64,000 nt of DNA, taken from contig JAJDEF010000030.1 of assembly GCA_029259945.1 (NCBI GenBank), forward strand, positions 1-64,000, in the 5' to 3' direction. A program made the position numbers and the translations under genes. This DNA comes from Planctomycetota bacterium. GTDB lineage: Bacteria > Planctomycetota > Planctomycetia > Pirellulales > Lacipirellulaceae. Positions 1 through 9,557 of the stretch are shown in pieces. Each line of letters starts with the position of its first letter. Position 1 is the first letter of the stretch. The notes under the pieces are model-generated. The model saw only the letters and a list, made by a program, of their open reading frames with translations, searched no databases and was not told where the DNA came from.

Positions 1-154
1 GCCTCGTCCTCAAGTGCCCAAACGGTTCCCGAGCCCTCGGCTGCGATCTTCGCGATCTTCGCGGGCTTGTTTGCCACCCGATCGAGATTCCGCAATTAAC
101 AAATTTAGTCTCCTATCGGCATCGGTGGACCACTTTGCTAAGGATTTGCTGAGG

Positions 155-1801
155 ATGAACCGAGCCACTTGGATTCTACTGGTACTGCTAAGTTTCTTCG
201 CAGGCCTTGCCGCCCAGACTCAAGCGGAGGTCCGCATTGAATCGCGGCCGAATCCGCTAGAAATTCATGGCGGTGACTACGAGGCTCATGTTGCTTCGGA
301 TGGCTGCTTGACGAGCCTTCGCGTTCGCGAGCAGGAGTTCTTAGCAGCCAACGTGTCGATCTCTCGTGGTGCTTTCTTTTTTCATCTGGAACCGCTTCGA
401 CTCATTGAAGTCAAACAGCCCTCAAACGATACGATTACGGCAAAAGGCGATCTCACCTCGATTCAGTATTCTTTTGCTGACGAGGGCATGGTTTGGCAAC
501 TCTCAAATCACTCCGATGCGCAGGTCGCCTTTTATATGGTCTTTGCAGCTGGCATGGATGGACTGCGTAGCGGTCAGGGAAAAATTGAGAAGTCGCCGCT
601 CAGCGCTGATACAAACCGCTTAACCTGCTATAGGGGCGATGCTCGTTTGCAGGTCGAGGGCTTCACAAAAATCTGGGGCCCCTTGCACGGGGCTCATCAG
701 ATGGGACAAGTTGACTTAAAACCTGGGGAGAGCAAACAGATCAAGATCCAATTTGGCAAGGCAAGCTCGATGGAACACCAAGAACTGGTGAAGCTCAACG
801 CCTTATCGCCGGACGCACCCCTGACGATTCTCTCCCCGCGATCCTACCAAGTCTTCCAGCGACAGACGATGGACGAAGGAGAGATATTTGTAAGCGGGCG
901 GTGCGCTATAGACGTCGATGAGCTCGAAATTCGAGTCACCGGTGATTCGAGGAAAGGCCCGTTGTCGGGCCAGTGGATCTCCGTGCCAGCGCTTCACGAG
1001 TTTAACGTCAGGCTGCCGATTCCTGCCGGTGGATGGTATTCGCTTGACGTTCGTGCCAAAAACGATGGCAAAGTGGTCGCCGAACAGCGAGTCGATCGAT
1101 TTGGCATGGGCGAAGTCTTTGTTGGCGCTGGCCAATCGAACTCAACCAACTGTGGAGAGATCAAAACGCAACAAGAGACCGGCATGGTTTCCTCTTTTGG
1201 AGGCGAGCACTGGCAAATCGCCAATGACCCTCAATCTGGCGTTGCCGATGGCAGCCAAGGCGGTAGTTTTTGGCCAGCCTTTGGCGACGCGATGTACCGA
1301 AAATATAAAGTCCCGATCGGCGTGGCCACAACAGGCTACGGAGGTACGAGCGTCAACCGATGGCAACCGGACGGCGATTTGTTCCAATGGCTTATGACGC
1401 GAGTGCATCAATTGGGGCCGGGGGGCTTTCGTGCTTTGCTTTGGCACCAGGGAGAAAGCGACGTCAAGATGGACTCGGACGAGTATTACGAAAAGCTCAG
1501 GAGCGTGATCATCGCATCGCGGGCTAAAGCAGGGTGGGAGTTTCCTTGGTTTGTCGCGAAAGCGTCATACCTCAATACAGACTACTTGCGGTTTGATAGC
1601 GTGCGCGACGCCCAGCAGCGGTTGTGGAATGACTCCATCGCACTGGCTGGCCCAGATACCGATACGCTCACAGGCGATCACCGCGACCTTGATGGCAAAG
1701 GAGTTCACTTTAGCCCCAAAGGCCTCAAGGCGCATGGCGAGATGTGGGCAGAATGCGTCAGTGCCTATCTAGACGAAGTCCTCGCTAGAGCGGTTCACTA
1801 A
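155..1801 (+). CDS. Secreted sialate O-acetylesterase-like (SASA/SGNH) protein
   Basis: Probable carbohydrate O-acetyl esterase acting outside the cytoplasm. The reading frame is open from position 14, but the ATG at 155 starts a clean signal peptide (MNRATW, then a Leu/Phe-rich core ending near AQA) and has AAGGA ten bases upstream, so I use it; the protein is then 548 residues. The C-terminal half has the family marks: GQSN with the likely nucleophile Ser328, WHQGESD around residue 430, and a terminal VHFSPKG with the likely catalytic His518. The first 300 residues look like beta-rich accessory domains, as in other members. It fits the sugar-degrading neighbourhood, where acetylated polysaccharide would need deacetylation. 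The actual acetylated substrate cannot be read from the sequence. Confidence 0.85.
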   Translation: MNRATWILLVLLSFFAGLAAQTQAEVRIESRPNPLEIHGGDYEAHVASDGCLTSLRVREQEFLAANVSISRGAFFFHLEPLRLIEVKQPSNDTITAKGDLTSIQYSFADEGMVWQLSNHSDAQVAFYMVFAAGMDGLRSGQGKIEKSPLSADTNRLTCYRGDARLQVEGFTKIWGPLHGAHQMGQVDLKPGESKQIKIQFGKASSMEHQELVKLNALSPDAPLTILSPRSYQVFQRQTMDEGEIFVSGRCAIDVDELEIRVTGDSRKGPLSGQWISVPALHEFNVRLPIPAGGWYSLDVRAKNDGKVVAEQRVDRFGMGEVFVGAGQSNSTNCGEIKTQQETGMVSSFGGEHWQIANDPQSGVADGSQGGSFWPAFGDAMYRKYKVPIGVATTGYGGTSVNRWQPDGDLFQWLMTRVHQLGPGGFRALLWHQGESDVKMDSDEYYEKLRSVIIASRAKAGWEFPWFVAKASYLNTDYLRFDSVRDAQQRLWNDSIALAGPDTDTLTGDHRDLDGKGVHFSPKGLKAHGEMWAECVSAYLDEVLARAVH

Positions 1802-1832
1802 CGGATGATGTTCTGAGCTATCGCAGATTATC

Positions 1833-2369
1833 CTAAGCGAATTTCTCAAACATGGGGTCAATGGGTGTCTCAGCTAAGTGGTTGATATAGTTACTCATGA
1901 TTTTTTGAGCGATACCTAGAACAATCTCTTGAAGATGGCAATTTTCATAGCCAACCTTATAGAAATTTCCCCGCTCTGCCTCACTCAAGTGCCCTCGGTT
2001 TTGCACTAGCGCAAGCGTGGTTAAATGCAAAGTTTGCAATTTATCATCTGATAGTGGTTGTTGTTTCAACAGAGCCTCAATAATTTCAGTATCAACCTTC
2101 ATCATATGTGCGATGCCCGTATGAGCTGGCACGCAATAGTGACACTGATGTTCTATGTTGATGGTTTGCCAAATAACGGTCAGCTCTTCAGCATTAAAAC
2201 TGGTTTCCTGGAACCACTCGTGCAGCTTCTTGTAGGCTTTTAGCACGGGAGGAGAGTCCGCCATGACGGCATGAAGATTTGGGATCATGCCAAATGATTT
2301 TTGCGAATCTTCTAACAAAGGAACGCTGTTGCTGGGTGCTGTTTCTAGAGTGTGTAATTTGAAGTTCAC
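1833..2369 (-). CDS. AhpD/carboxymuconolactone decarboxylase-like peroxidase-related protein
   Basis: A 178-residue protein of the alkylhydroperoxidase AhpD-like / CMD superfamily. The signature is a Cys-His-Tyr-Cys pair (C76 and C79) followed by His83 and His88 in a helical context, the arrangement that in AhpD gives a thiol-based peroxide-reducing or disulfide-exchanging centre. The start is GTG, supported by a perfect AGGAGG five bases upstream. A near-palindrome resembling a TetR-type operator lies about 23 bases upstream of the start, so induction by an electrophile or oxidant is plausible. It stands alone between the esterase and the glycosidase and does not obviously belong to the sugar pathway. 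Substrate unknown. Confidence 0.85.
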   Translation of the reverse strand: MNFKLHTLETAPSNSVPLLEDSQKSFGMIPNLHAVMADSPPVLKAYKKLHEWFQETSFNAEELTVIWQTINIEHQCHYCVPAHTGIAHMMKVDTEIIEALLKQQPLSDDKLQTLHLTTLALVQNRGHLSEAERGNFYKVGYENCHLQEIVLGIAQKIMSNYINHLAETPIDPMFEKFA

Positions 2370-2391
2370 GTTTTCCTCCTGGCGATTAAAT

Positions 2392-2405
2392 AGACCGATC
2401 GATCT
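2392..2405. promoter_or_regulatory. Candidate TetR-type operator upstream of the AhpD-like gene
   Basis: A 14-base near-palindrome, AGACCGATCGATCT, in which 12 of 14 positions are self-complementary. It lies just upstream of the AGGAGG and GTG start of the AhpD-like gene. Its shape (TAGACC, a centre, then a GGTCTA-like half) resembles operators of TetR-family regulators that control redox and electrophile-response genes. No TetR gene is present in this window, so the regulator would have to be elsewhere. Confidence 0.3.
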
Positions 2406-2453
2406 GTGGTCTCTGCTCTCAATTCGTACAGAGGCTCGTTGATCGTGGCAGCT

Positions 2454-5400
2454 TTACTCAACCGAACATTTAAGCGTGAATGGCTCAAATAGTCCATAGT
2501 CTAGCACGCTGTAATCCTTTCCGGCGGGGGGGCCGTTTTTCGGGGCTTTTTGGAACATATACGGCCGTACTTCACCAGACAAGGGGCCGAAGTGGTGTGG
2601 GCCGAGTGTGTTTCGCAGCGTCCCAATAATCACAACTTCAATCTGATTCTCACCCGGCTTAATCCAGTTACTCACTTCACACTCCCAAGGCCGATATCCG
2701 ATGTAGCCAGCGACCTGACCATTCACGATGACCTTTGCTACGCTCCCATACCAATTTGACAACGCAACTATGTATTCGCCACTCGGTTTGGGTACGTCGA
2801 AGGTCTCGGTGTATGCCACACCGGACGAATAGAACGGGTGACCTTGCTCATTCCAACTAGCCTGACTCATCTGCAACGGCTGAGGAGGGACGATCGTAAA
2901 ACCAGAGTCCTTGGCTTGAAGCGAAAAATCACCCAATACATAAGCCGATTCGAGTTCGTGGTAAATCGAAAGCGGCGATGCTTGAATCGTGACGACATTC
3001 TCGCCAACCTTGGCAGCTTTGGAAATGTCGATCTTTCCAAACGATTTATCAAGCCACCAGTCGCCTGGCTCAGCGGCAACTGCTTTTCCGTTGCAAGTCA
3101 CTGAGTACAGATCGGGACGTTCGACGACGAGGTGAAGCGGATTGGGGATCTGCTGCTCAATAGTAAAACGATAGGCTGCCTTTAGGCCGCTCTCGGGCAG
3201 AAATTTTTTAGTGATCAGTTCGTCGCGGAACTGCACCGCAGTCTCCCATGGGTTGCCTTCGAGACCGTTTTTTTTGAAAGCAAATTGAGCCGCCTGGAAG
3301 AAATAAATGTCTTGGCTCGTTTCCCCCCCCGCAGTCACATCGACATAGTCGAGTGTCAGAACGTTCGGCTCAAGACGGCGGGTCGTCGGCGGACCGTTCG
3401 GGGTGATTTCTTGAAACTCCTTGTTATTGGCTTTGGACGGAGTTTTGGACTCGCGCGAGAGAAAGACTAACAGGCTACCACACGGAGGAAGAGAATAATT
3501 GAAAATGACGCCATCACTTGAAGCAGTCGAGAGATAGGAGGAAACTTTTCCATTTTCTAGATTCCACTTTTCAACGCTCTTTGCCCTCGAACGAATCGTA
3601 CCAGTCGATGGTGAGTCGATGCTGGTGTTGACGAGAAATAGGATTTCTCCATCGTCGAGCTGTCGGCGATGGTGGAATAAAATCCCCTCGTCGTTATCGC
3701 TCCGTTTGATTGTCATCCCATCACGCGGCTGCAACCGCATGGCTTCGATCGCAGCATCGACAGACGTTTGTTTCCAGCTTGTGCTGGAAGCTAGCTTAGT
3801 ACCGCGGTCAGAAATTTGCCCGTCAACGCGGGATGGGGGGACACCACAGCAGTACACTGTTCCTCCTTGAGCAACAAATTCCTCTAATAATTGCATCGTT
3901 TTTCTGTTCAGATTCTCGGTGAACGGCGGCAAGACCACCGTATCGTATTTCCTTTTGCCAACGATAAATGACACACCGTTTTCATTAGCCTCAAGCGCTC
4001 CCTGGTCCCCAATGATTCCCTCGCTGCCGATATCATATTCGGCCTGGACCCGTTCCAGACGAACGATCATCTCCTGAAACGAGTTGCCGATCGTCTCGAG
4101 CTGTGGTTCCGAGGAGGGGTCGGGCTGATACATCCACGCACTGGTAGTTGGCTCTAACAGAAGCAAATGATGGATCTGTTCGCCTTCGGAAAGTGCGAGT
4201 GATAACCGCGTGAAATAGGCCGCCATTTTGTGGTACGATTCCCACCAAGGTGCGTGGTAGGAGAACGACTGCGGATGGTCGCGTTTTCGCGCGCCACGGA
4301 TGGTCACAAAAGAGAGATGTTCGTTAAGCGTGTTGACGCCCAACACATAGACCCAGTCACCGATCCGTTTCATGTCCTCTAGCCGGAGAGACCAGCCACC
4401 AGCACCATAGGTTTCGCAAAGCGTACGCTTGCGGCCAAGCTGGTTGGCGACACTGGCAAGTTCTCGAACCGTTCGCGAGTTGCCAAATTGACCGTGGACG
4501 CCTTCCGTGTAATTGTTAAACAAGTTGTCGATTGCGGGCCGTTGGTGCCAGGCATACATCGCCATGTTGTCTGGACCACGCGATGCTTTCGGCCAGCCGT
4601 GTTCCCAGTAGTGGCCAGTAAACTCGAGGTTGTTCTTTTCGCAGTACTCATAGCACGGTTTGGCCCAGCGATCGACAAAGAGTTCGAGCAAAAGTTGGTG
4701 GTAATTATGCCGCACTCGCTTCCAATCACCGACCGGTCGCTCGAGACACGGAAGATGTTCGATAGGGTCGTACCCCCACCGGTTTTGGAACTCTACAGCG
4801 AACTCATCAGACCAATGGAGTCCCCTGGTGGGGGAGAGGTGGGGTTCGTCGGTGAAGATTCCGGGAATACGTCCGCCAAAATGCTCGCCGACTTCGCGTT
4901 TGTAGGCTCCGTGTGTGACTTCAATGAATTTCTTGGTGACACCCGGCTTGATCAGGTCGACATAGTATTTCCCACCGAACCAACCCACGCTTGGCGCTAG
5001 CTTTTTAGTTGCAATAAGGTAGAGAGCTTCAGGCATCGCCGCGCCTGATCGGGCTTGGGTCGTGACATTCTCGAAACTATCCGTGGTCATCCGAAAGACG
5101 GCGTAAACATCGTCCTCTAAGACGCCGATCGTTTTGGTTTCGGTAAAATGAAGCCCCTGCCCTCGCGATTCGGGCATCGCTTCGGGAACCAGCCCGCCGG
5201 CGAATCCTGATGGATAAGAATTTTCGTCGTAAATCCAGACGTTCATATCAAGCCGCTCGGCTTCTGAGAGAGCGACCTTCCACATGTGGAACCACTCCTT
5301 GCCTAAGTAAGGCGTCATCAGCCCTGGCCGTGGGTGGATCCAGACCTGCTTGACGCGTTGGCCAGCCAGATCGGCGAGAGTGCTTTTGACTTGTTCTTCG

Positions 5401-5576
5401 GTGATTAAGTCGTTCCAAACCCAAAGCGGACCGGTGCTGTACTGTTTGGGCGGGTTGACAAAATGCTCTCTGAGATTCGCCGAGTCAGCAGCACTACTCA
5501 ACGAGGTCAAAGTGGCAATAAAAAGAGCCGTCAGAGTATACGTACTCCAATTTCTTGCTAGTAATCGTGTCATCAC
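2454..5576 (-). CDS. Secreted GH106-like glycoside hydrolase, probable alpha-L-rhamnosidase
   Basis: A 1040-residue exported glycosidase. The N-terminus has a signal peptide (MMTRLLARNW, hydrophobic core, end near SSAAD). The opening of the mature protein (FVNPP, then LWVWND and a run ending YDENSYPSG) resembles the N-terminal barrel region of GH106-type proteins. The C-terminal 250 residues look like beta-sandwich carbohydrate-binding modules. Alpha-L-rhamnosidase is the most economical assignment because the neighbouring operon breaks down free L-rhamnose. I did not pin down the catalytic acids, and some GH106-like planctomycete proteins may act on other linkages, so the substrate is inference. 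It is divergent from the 6016-10652 operon across a long intergenic region. Confidence 0.6.
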   Translation of the reverse strand: MMTRLLARNWSTYTLTALFIATLTSLSSAADSANLREHFVNPPKQYSTGPLWVWNDLITEEQVKSTLADLAGQRVKQVWIHPRPGLMTPYLGKEWFHMWKVALSEAERLDMNVWIYDENSYPSGFAGGLVPEAMPESRGQGLHFTETKTIGVLEDDVYAVFRMTTDSFENVTTQARSGAAMPEALYLIATKKLAPSVGWFGGKYYVDLIKPGVTKKFIEVTHGAYKREVGEHFGGRIPGIFTDEPHLSPTRGLHWSDEFAVEFQNRWGYDPIEHLPCLERPVGDWKRVRHNYHQLLLELFVDRWAKPCYEYCEKNNLEFTGHYWEHGWPKASRGPDNMAMYAWHQRPAIDNLFNNYTEGVHGQFGNSRTVRELASVANQLGRKRTLCETYGAGGWSLRLEDMKRIGDWVYVLGVNTLNEHLSFVTIRGARKRDHPQSFSYHAPWWESYHKMAAYFTRLSLALSEGEQIHHLLLLEPTTSAWMYQPDPSSEPQLETIGNSFQEMIVRLERVQAEYDIGSEGIIGDQGALEANENGVSFIVGKRKYDTVVLPPFTENLNRKTMQLLEEFVAQGGTVYCCGVPPSRVDGQISDRGTKLASSTSWKQTSVDAAIEAMRLQPRDGMTIKRSDNDEGILFHHRRQLDDGEILFLVNTSIDSPSTGTIRSRAKSVEKWNLENGKVSSYLSTASSDGVIFNYSLPPCGSLLVFLSRESKTPSKANNKEFQEITPNGPPTTRRLEPNVLTLDYVDVTAGGETSQDIYFFQAAQFAFKKNGLEGNPWETAVQFRDELITKKFLPESGLKAAYRFTIEQQIPNPLHLVVERPDLYSVTCNGKAVAAEPGDWWLDKSFGKIDISKAAKVGENVVTIQASPLSIYHELESAYVLGDFSLQAKDSGFTIVPPQPLQMSQASWNEQGHPFYSSGVAYTETFDVPKPSGEYIVALSNWYGSVAKVIVNGQVAGYIGYRPWECEVSNWIKPGENQIEVVIIGTLRNTLGPHHFGPLSGEVRPYMFQKAPKNGPPAGKDYSVLDYGLFEPFTLKCSVE

Positions 5577-6015
5577 TTAGTCACTCCTCGTTTTTTTGAA
5601 AGGACTTTGCAGCTTGTCATCGTTATCGCGGGATTGTCTTAGACTTCAACCGTCATTCTTTATAATTAAGGTTTAGTTTGGCAATATTATCCTTGTCAGC
5701 GATTTTTTTGTGCTGCATGTTGTCGCACTGCCGACCGCAGCATTGCCTGCAATGATAATCGCATTCACATCCCGCAGTAGCCTGCTACATAAAGCAGGCT
5801 GGTCAGGTATACTACGGTTGGCGCTTTGACTATAGCAGTCCTAAGGCACGTCCATTGAAATTCGAATAGATCTCTTGCTGCGCCCCCCCCTGCTCTTTTT
5901 TGAAAGCAACAAGGGAAATCGTGACGTTCCAATTTATCGGTTATCCTGTGGTTTACTAACGTATGGCAAGTCAGTGACAGGCTGAGTGCCTCGTTTTTGT
6001 TGAGGAGGAATCAAA
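5577..6015. other. Intergenic region between divergent genes
   Basis: No gene seen. This 439-base stretch separates the divergent glycosidase and DUF6807 genes, so it should hold both promoters. Visible items are an A/T-rich block around 5655-5720, a perfect inverted repeat at 5779-5800 (listed separately) and a C8 run near 5882-5889. No clear -35/-10 pair stood out. Confidence 0.5.
5779..5800. promoter_or_regulatory. Perfect 8-bp inverted repeat, candidate operator or hairpin
   Basis: AGCCTGCT and AGCAGGCT are separated by six bases (ACATAA). No T-run follows on either strand, so it is not a classical terminator. Its place midway between the divergent glycosidase and DUF6807-oxidoreductase operon suggests a regulator binding site, but a chance repeat of this size is possible. 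Confidence 0.35.
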
Positions 6016-7050
6016 TTGTCAACTTGCAACTTTAAGAATTTCTACCGGGGTGTCGTTGTTGTGGCACTAATTGCTACACAACAGCATCGGTTCGCTAACG
6101 CCTCTGAGGCGGCAGAAGTAAACGAACCGACGATGAAGGCGTTTGAAGACACCGCAAGTGGGCAGATCGTGATCACCGCCGCCGACCACCCGGTATTGCG
6201 TTATAACTATCGAACGGTCGAACCAGATGCAGAAATCTTAGCTAAGATAGATACTGAAAACCACAAGTATGCTGTTCCTCGCAGCAACTACATCCACCCG
6301 TTGTATGGACCCGACGGCGAGATTTTAACCGCGGATTTTTCGCCGGAACATCCACACCACCGCGGTGTCTACTGGGCCTGGCCGGAGGTCGATTATGGCG
6401 ACCAGCGAGGCGACCTGCACGCCTTGCAACGTGTTTTTGCACGACCCACCGGGACGATTACGCTGCATAGCGGCAGCGAGGTTGCAGAAATCAAAGCAGA
6501 AAATCTTTGGATGTGGGAGGATAAGACACCGATCGTCCGCGAACAGGTAGGCATTCGTGCCCGTCGCGCCGGCTTGCGAGGTTGGTATATCGATCTAAGA
6601 TTCGAATTTACTGCGTTGGTCGAAGATGTAACGATCGCGCGACGACGCACGGACGTCTACGGCGGTCTTAATCCCCGACTTTCGCCTGTCGAGAACTTAC
6701 AATTTCTGCATTACGCCGATCCAATCGAAAGCCAACCGCGGCGAGCCTGGTCCGACTCGCTTGGAATTCGTGCCGGCGGCAACAAGTCGGTTGGATTTGC
6801 AATATTTGAGAAAGCCAGTAATCCTTGCTACCCCGGCGACTGGATTACGTTTGAAGCCCTGCCCTGGTTTCAGCCAGCCTTTCCAACCAAGAACACTCGG
6901 TACCCCCTCAGTAGCAAGCCATTGGTATTGGAATATCGTCTTTGGGTTCGTCCGGGCGGTCAAGTGACGACCGAGCAATATGCCGCCGAGTGGGAGGCAT
7001 ACCAAAACCCCAACGAGCGCAACCAGCCAGCGCAGAGTAAACACCCTTAG
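6016..7050 (+). CDS. DUF6807 (PmoA-like) family secreted protein
   Basis: A 344-residue protein of the DUF6807 family, often labelled PmoA-like in genomes though not part of a methane monooxygenase. Characteristic segments are NYIHPLYGPDG and the His-rich FSPEHPHHRGVYWAW, followed by beta-strand-rich sequence. The start is TTG, chosen because AGGAGGAA lies five bases before it; residues 10-25 form a weak signal-like hydrophobic stretch. It is the first gene of a four-gene plus-strand operon with two Gfo/Idh/MocA proteins and a URO-D-like protein. In planctomycetes this family is often found beside sugar oxidoreductases, but no reaction is established for it and I do not assign one. Confidence 0.75.
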   Translation: MSTCNFKNFYRGVVVVALIATQQHRFANASEAAEVNEPTMKAFEDTASGQIVITAADHPVLRYNYRTVEPDAEILAKIDTENHKYAVPRSNYIHPLYGPDGEILTADFSPEHPHHRGVYWAWPEVDYGDQRGDLHALQRVFARPTGTITLHSGSEVAEIKAENLWMWEDKTPIVREQVGIRARRAGLRGWYIDLRFEFTALVEDVTIARRRTDVYGGLNPRLSPVENLQFLHYADPIESQPRRAWSDSLGIRAGGNKSVGFAIFEKASNPCYPGDWITFEALPWFQPAFPTKNTRYPLSSKPLVLEYRLWVRPGGQVTTEQYAAEWEAYQNPNERNQPAQSKHP

Positions 7051-7087
7051 TTATTCGTTATTCGGAAGAAAATGGAGAAATAAGACT

Positions 7088-8434
7088 ATGACCACCGATG
7101 ATCAGGATCAAGTCACGCGTCGACGCGCTATGAAAGTCATGGGTGGAATCGGCGCAGCCATCTCTGCGCCGACTATCGTCCCTGCTGCGGTGCTGGGAGG
7201 CGACCGCGCCGTGGCGCCCAGCGATCGGATACGTCTTGGCATCATAGGTGTCAATAGCATGGGTCGCGTGAACTTAAAGAATTGCGCCAAACACGACGAC
7301 GTCGTGGTAACCGGTATTTGCGATGTCTGGAAAAAACGCCGCGATAAAGCACTCTCCGAGCACCCGACTGCCCGAGGCTATCTCGACTATCGAGAGCTTC
7401 TCGATGCGGATGACGTCGACGCCGTCATCATAGCTACGCCTCCACATTGGCACACCTTGATGGCTATCCATGCCGTCGAGGCTGGCAAGGACATCTACTT
7501 GCAAAAGCCGATGACGATGTATCCCGACGAAACGTTAGCAGTCCGCAATGCCGTCCGGCGTCACAAAAAGGTCAGCCAGATCGGAACGCAGATCCACGCT
7601 GGTGACAACTATCACCGAGTGGTTGAATGGATTCGCTCTGGCAAGATGGGACCGGTCAGCGTCGTGCGTGCCTTTAACGTCATGAACCAGGGACGCAATG
7701 GTTTAGGCCGTGCCCCTCGCGAGGATGCCCCCGCCGACCTGGATTGGGATCGTTGGTTGGGGCCCGCCCCGGCCCGCGATTACAACTCTTTATTGGTTGC
7801 TAGTGGATACGAACATTGTTCGTTTTGGGATTACTCCGGTGGCTGGACGCTTGGCATGGGGCCACATCTCGTCGATCTGCCTGTCTGGGCTCTTGAACTC
7901 GGGGTGCCTACCGTGACCAGTTGCTCCGGCGGCCGATATGTTATTGATGATGATGGTGACGCCCCCGACACACAAGAAGTAATCTGGCAATACCCCAACC
8001 TCACGATGCACTGGTCCATGAGTGCGTGTAATAGCTTCGGCTTCGATTTTGGCCGTGGTACCCCTGCGAGACGATTGGGCATCTATTTTCATGCAGTCAA
8101 TGGCACGCTATTTACTGATTACGATCATCACACGATCGTGCCCGAGGGCGACTACCTTAGCGACACCGAACCTCCCGAGCAAACCATCGCCGCATCACCC
8201 GGTCACGAACGCGAATGGCTCGATTGCATCAAGTCGCGACAACAGCCGAGTTGCAACGTCGATTACCATTACAAGATTGACCTTGCCCTGACGCTTGCCA
8301 ACCTTTCCTATCGACTCGGTCGGTCGGTTCGCCTCGATCCTAAGACCGAGCGCATTGTAGGTGACCCAGAGGCAGTGAAACTTGCCCGACCGGTGTACCG
8401 CGATCCGTGGAAGTTTCCCGCAGAGTATCTCTAA
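7088..8434 (+). CDS. Gfo/Idh/MocA-family oxidoreductase with Tat signal
   Basis: A 448-residue NAD(P)-dependent sugar or cyclitol oxidoreductase-like protein. The ATG at 7088 is preceded by GGAGAAA and opens a twin-arginine signal (TRRRAMKVMGG, then Ala/Ile-rich), so the protein is probably exported folded, as many planctomycete members are. The Rossmann start is IRLGIIGVNSMG; the usual EKP dinucleotide-binding motif is replaced by QKP in YLQKPM. The frame runs open upstream to 6980, inside the previous gene, but the Tat start is the sensible one. Second gene of the operon. Substrate unknown. Confidence 0.88.
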   Translation: MTTDDQDQVTRRRAMKVMGGIGAAISAPTIVPAAVLGGDRAVAPSDRIRLGIIGVNSMGRVNLKNCAKHDDVVVTGICDVWKKRRDKALSEHPTARGYLDYRELLDADDVDAVIIATPPHWHTLMAIHAVEAGKDIYLQKPMTMYPDETLAVRNAVRRHKKVSQIGTQIHAGDNYHRVVEWIRSGKMGPVSVVRAFNVMNQGRNGLGRAPREDAPADLDWDRWLGPAPARDYNSLLVASGYEHCSFWDYSGGWTLGMGPHLVDLPVWALELGVPTVTSCSGGRYVIDDDGDAPDTQEVIWQYPNLTMHWSMSACNSFGFDFGRGTPARRLGIYFHAVNGTLFTDYDHHTIVPEGDYLSDTEPPEQTIAASPGHEREWLDCIKSRQQPSCNVDYHYKIDLALTLANLSYRLGRSVRLDPKTERIVGDPEAVKLARPVYRDPWKFPAEYL

Positions 8435-8473
8435 GTTTCTTGCGTTTGGTGCAGATTCAAGGACAAGCAGTAA

Positions 8474-9547
8474 ATGAATAAAACGACGTTACGACCGAAA
8501 GAAATCGTACAGCGAGCATTGAAAGGGCAGGAGACTCCCCGATTTGCGTGTGGGCCATTGGCGGTTCATTATTGTGCTGAAATGACCGGCGTCACGGTGG
8601 AAGAGTACACCACCGACGCCCGCGTGTTGAGCGATTCCATCATCGAGTACTGCAAGCGGTTTAGCCCCGATGCCGTCTGGGTGTCGACGGATACCTGGGT
8701 GACTGCAGAGGCGATGGGGGCGGCTGTCCGTTTTCCAGGAGAAAATTCTCCGCTTGGTGGGACCACCGAATCATTGGTGACTACACCTGCGGATATCGAC
8801 CGCCTTCCCCCGCCCGACCCGTCGAGTCAAGGAAGAATGCCGCTGATGCTAGAGGCACTGAGTCGAGTTAAAGACGCAGTGGGCGACGATGTTTTCATCG
8901 TGGCGTGTTTCGATCAATACCCTTTCTCATTGGCCTGCGCCATGATGGGAATCGAACGCCTGATGATCAATCTGTATGACGACCGCCCTTTTGTCGAAGC
9001 CTTGATGGAAAAATGCTTTGAGTACACGACGGCTTATGCGGTGGCCTTGGGCACTGCGGGAGCAGATATGCTCAGTGGTGGCGATTCGCCGGCGGGGCTG
9101 ATTGGCCCAACTTTGTACCGAGAAGTGGCGCTCCCGTTCGAGCGACGGGTGATCTCAAAAATTCAATCGCAACTCGAAGCGTTTGTCTCCCTGCATATCT
9201 GTGGTGACTCCAATCCGATCTTGACGGATATGGCGACCTCTGGTGCAAACGTCATCGAATTGGACTATCCGATTGCGATCGACAAGGCATGCCAGGTCGT
9301 GGGACCAGATGTTGCTATCTGGGGTAATCTCGACTCCGTGGCGGTATTGGCGCAAGCAGCCGCCGAAGATGTGCGGAGTGCAACTCGTGAGCTAATGGAT
9401 ACTGTTTGTGCGAGTGGTCATCGGCGGTTTGTGATCAGCTCTGGCTGCACGCTGGCTATCGAGACCCCTGACGAAAATCTTAACGCCATGCTTGATGCGG
9501 TCCGAAACTACACATGCCCGGCCTACAAAGAGTTACCAGCGAAGTGA
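8474..9547 (+). CDS. URO-D / MtaA-like methyltransferase-family protein
   Basis: A 357-residue TIM-barrel protein of the uroporphyrinogen decarboxylase superfamily. It looks like the MtaA/CmuA branch rather than HemE: the C-terminal half has HICGDSNPIL and later SSGCTLAIETP, which supply the His-x-Cys and Cys ligands that bind zinc and activate a thiol in methylcobamide:CoM methyltransferases. It is cytoplasmic and sits between two Gfo/Idh/MocA genes, 39 bases after the first and 10 before the second. Genes of this branch in sugar clusters suggest handling of methyl groups or of a sugar derivative, but no corrinoid protein gene is visible nearby. The reaction is inference. Confidence 0.8.
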   Translation: MNKTTLRPKEIVQRALKGQETPRFACGPLAVHYCAEMTGVTVEEYTTDARVLSDSIIEYCKRFSPDAVWVSTDTWVTAEAMGAAVRFPGENSPLGGTTESLVTTPADIDRLPPPDPSSQGRMPLMLEALSRVKDAVGDDVFIVACFDQYPFSLACAMMGIERLMINLYDDRPFVEALMEKCFEYTTAYAVALGTAGADMLSGGDSPAGLIGPTLYREVALPFERRVISKIQSQLEAFVSLHICGDSNPILTDMATSGANVIELDYPIAIDKACQVVGPDVAIWGNLDSVAVLAQAAAEDVRSATRELMDTVCASGHRRFVISSGCTLAIETPDENLNAMLDAVRNYTCPAYKELPAK

Positions 9548-9557
9548 AAGTCGTAGT

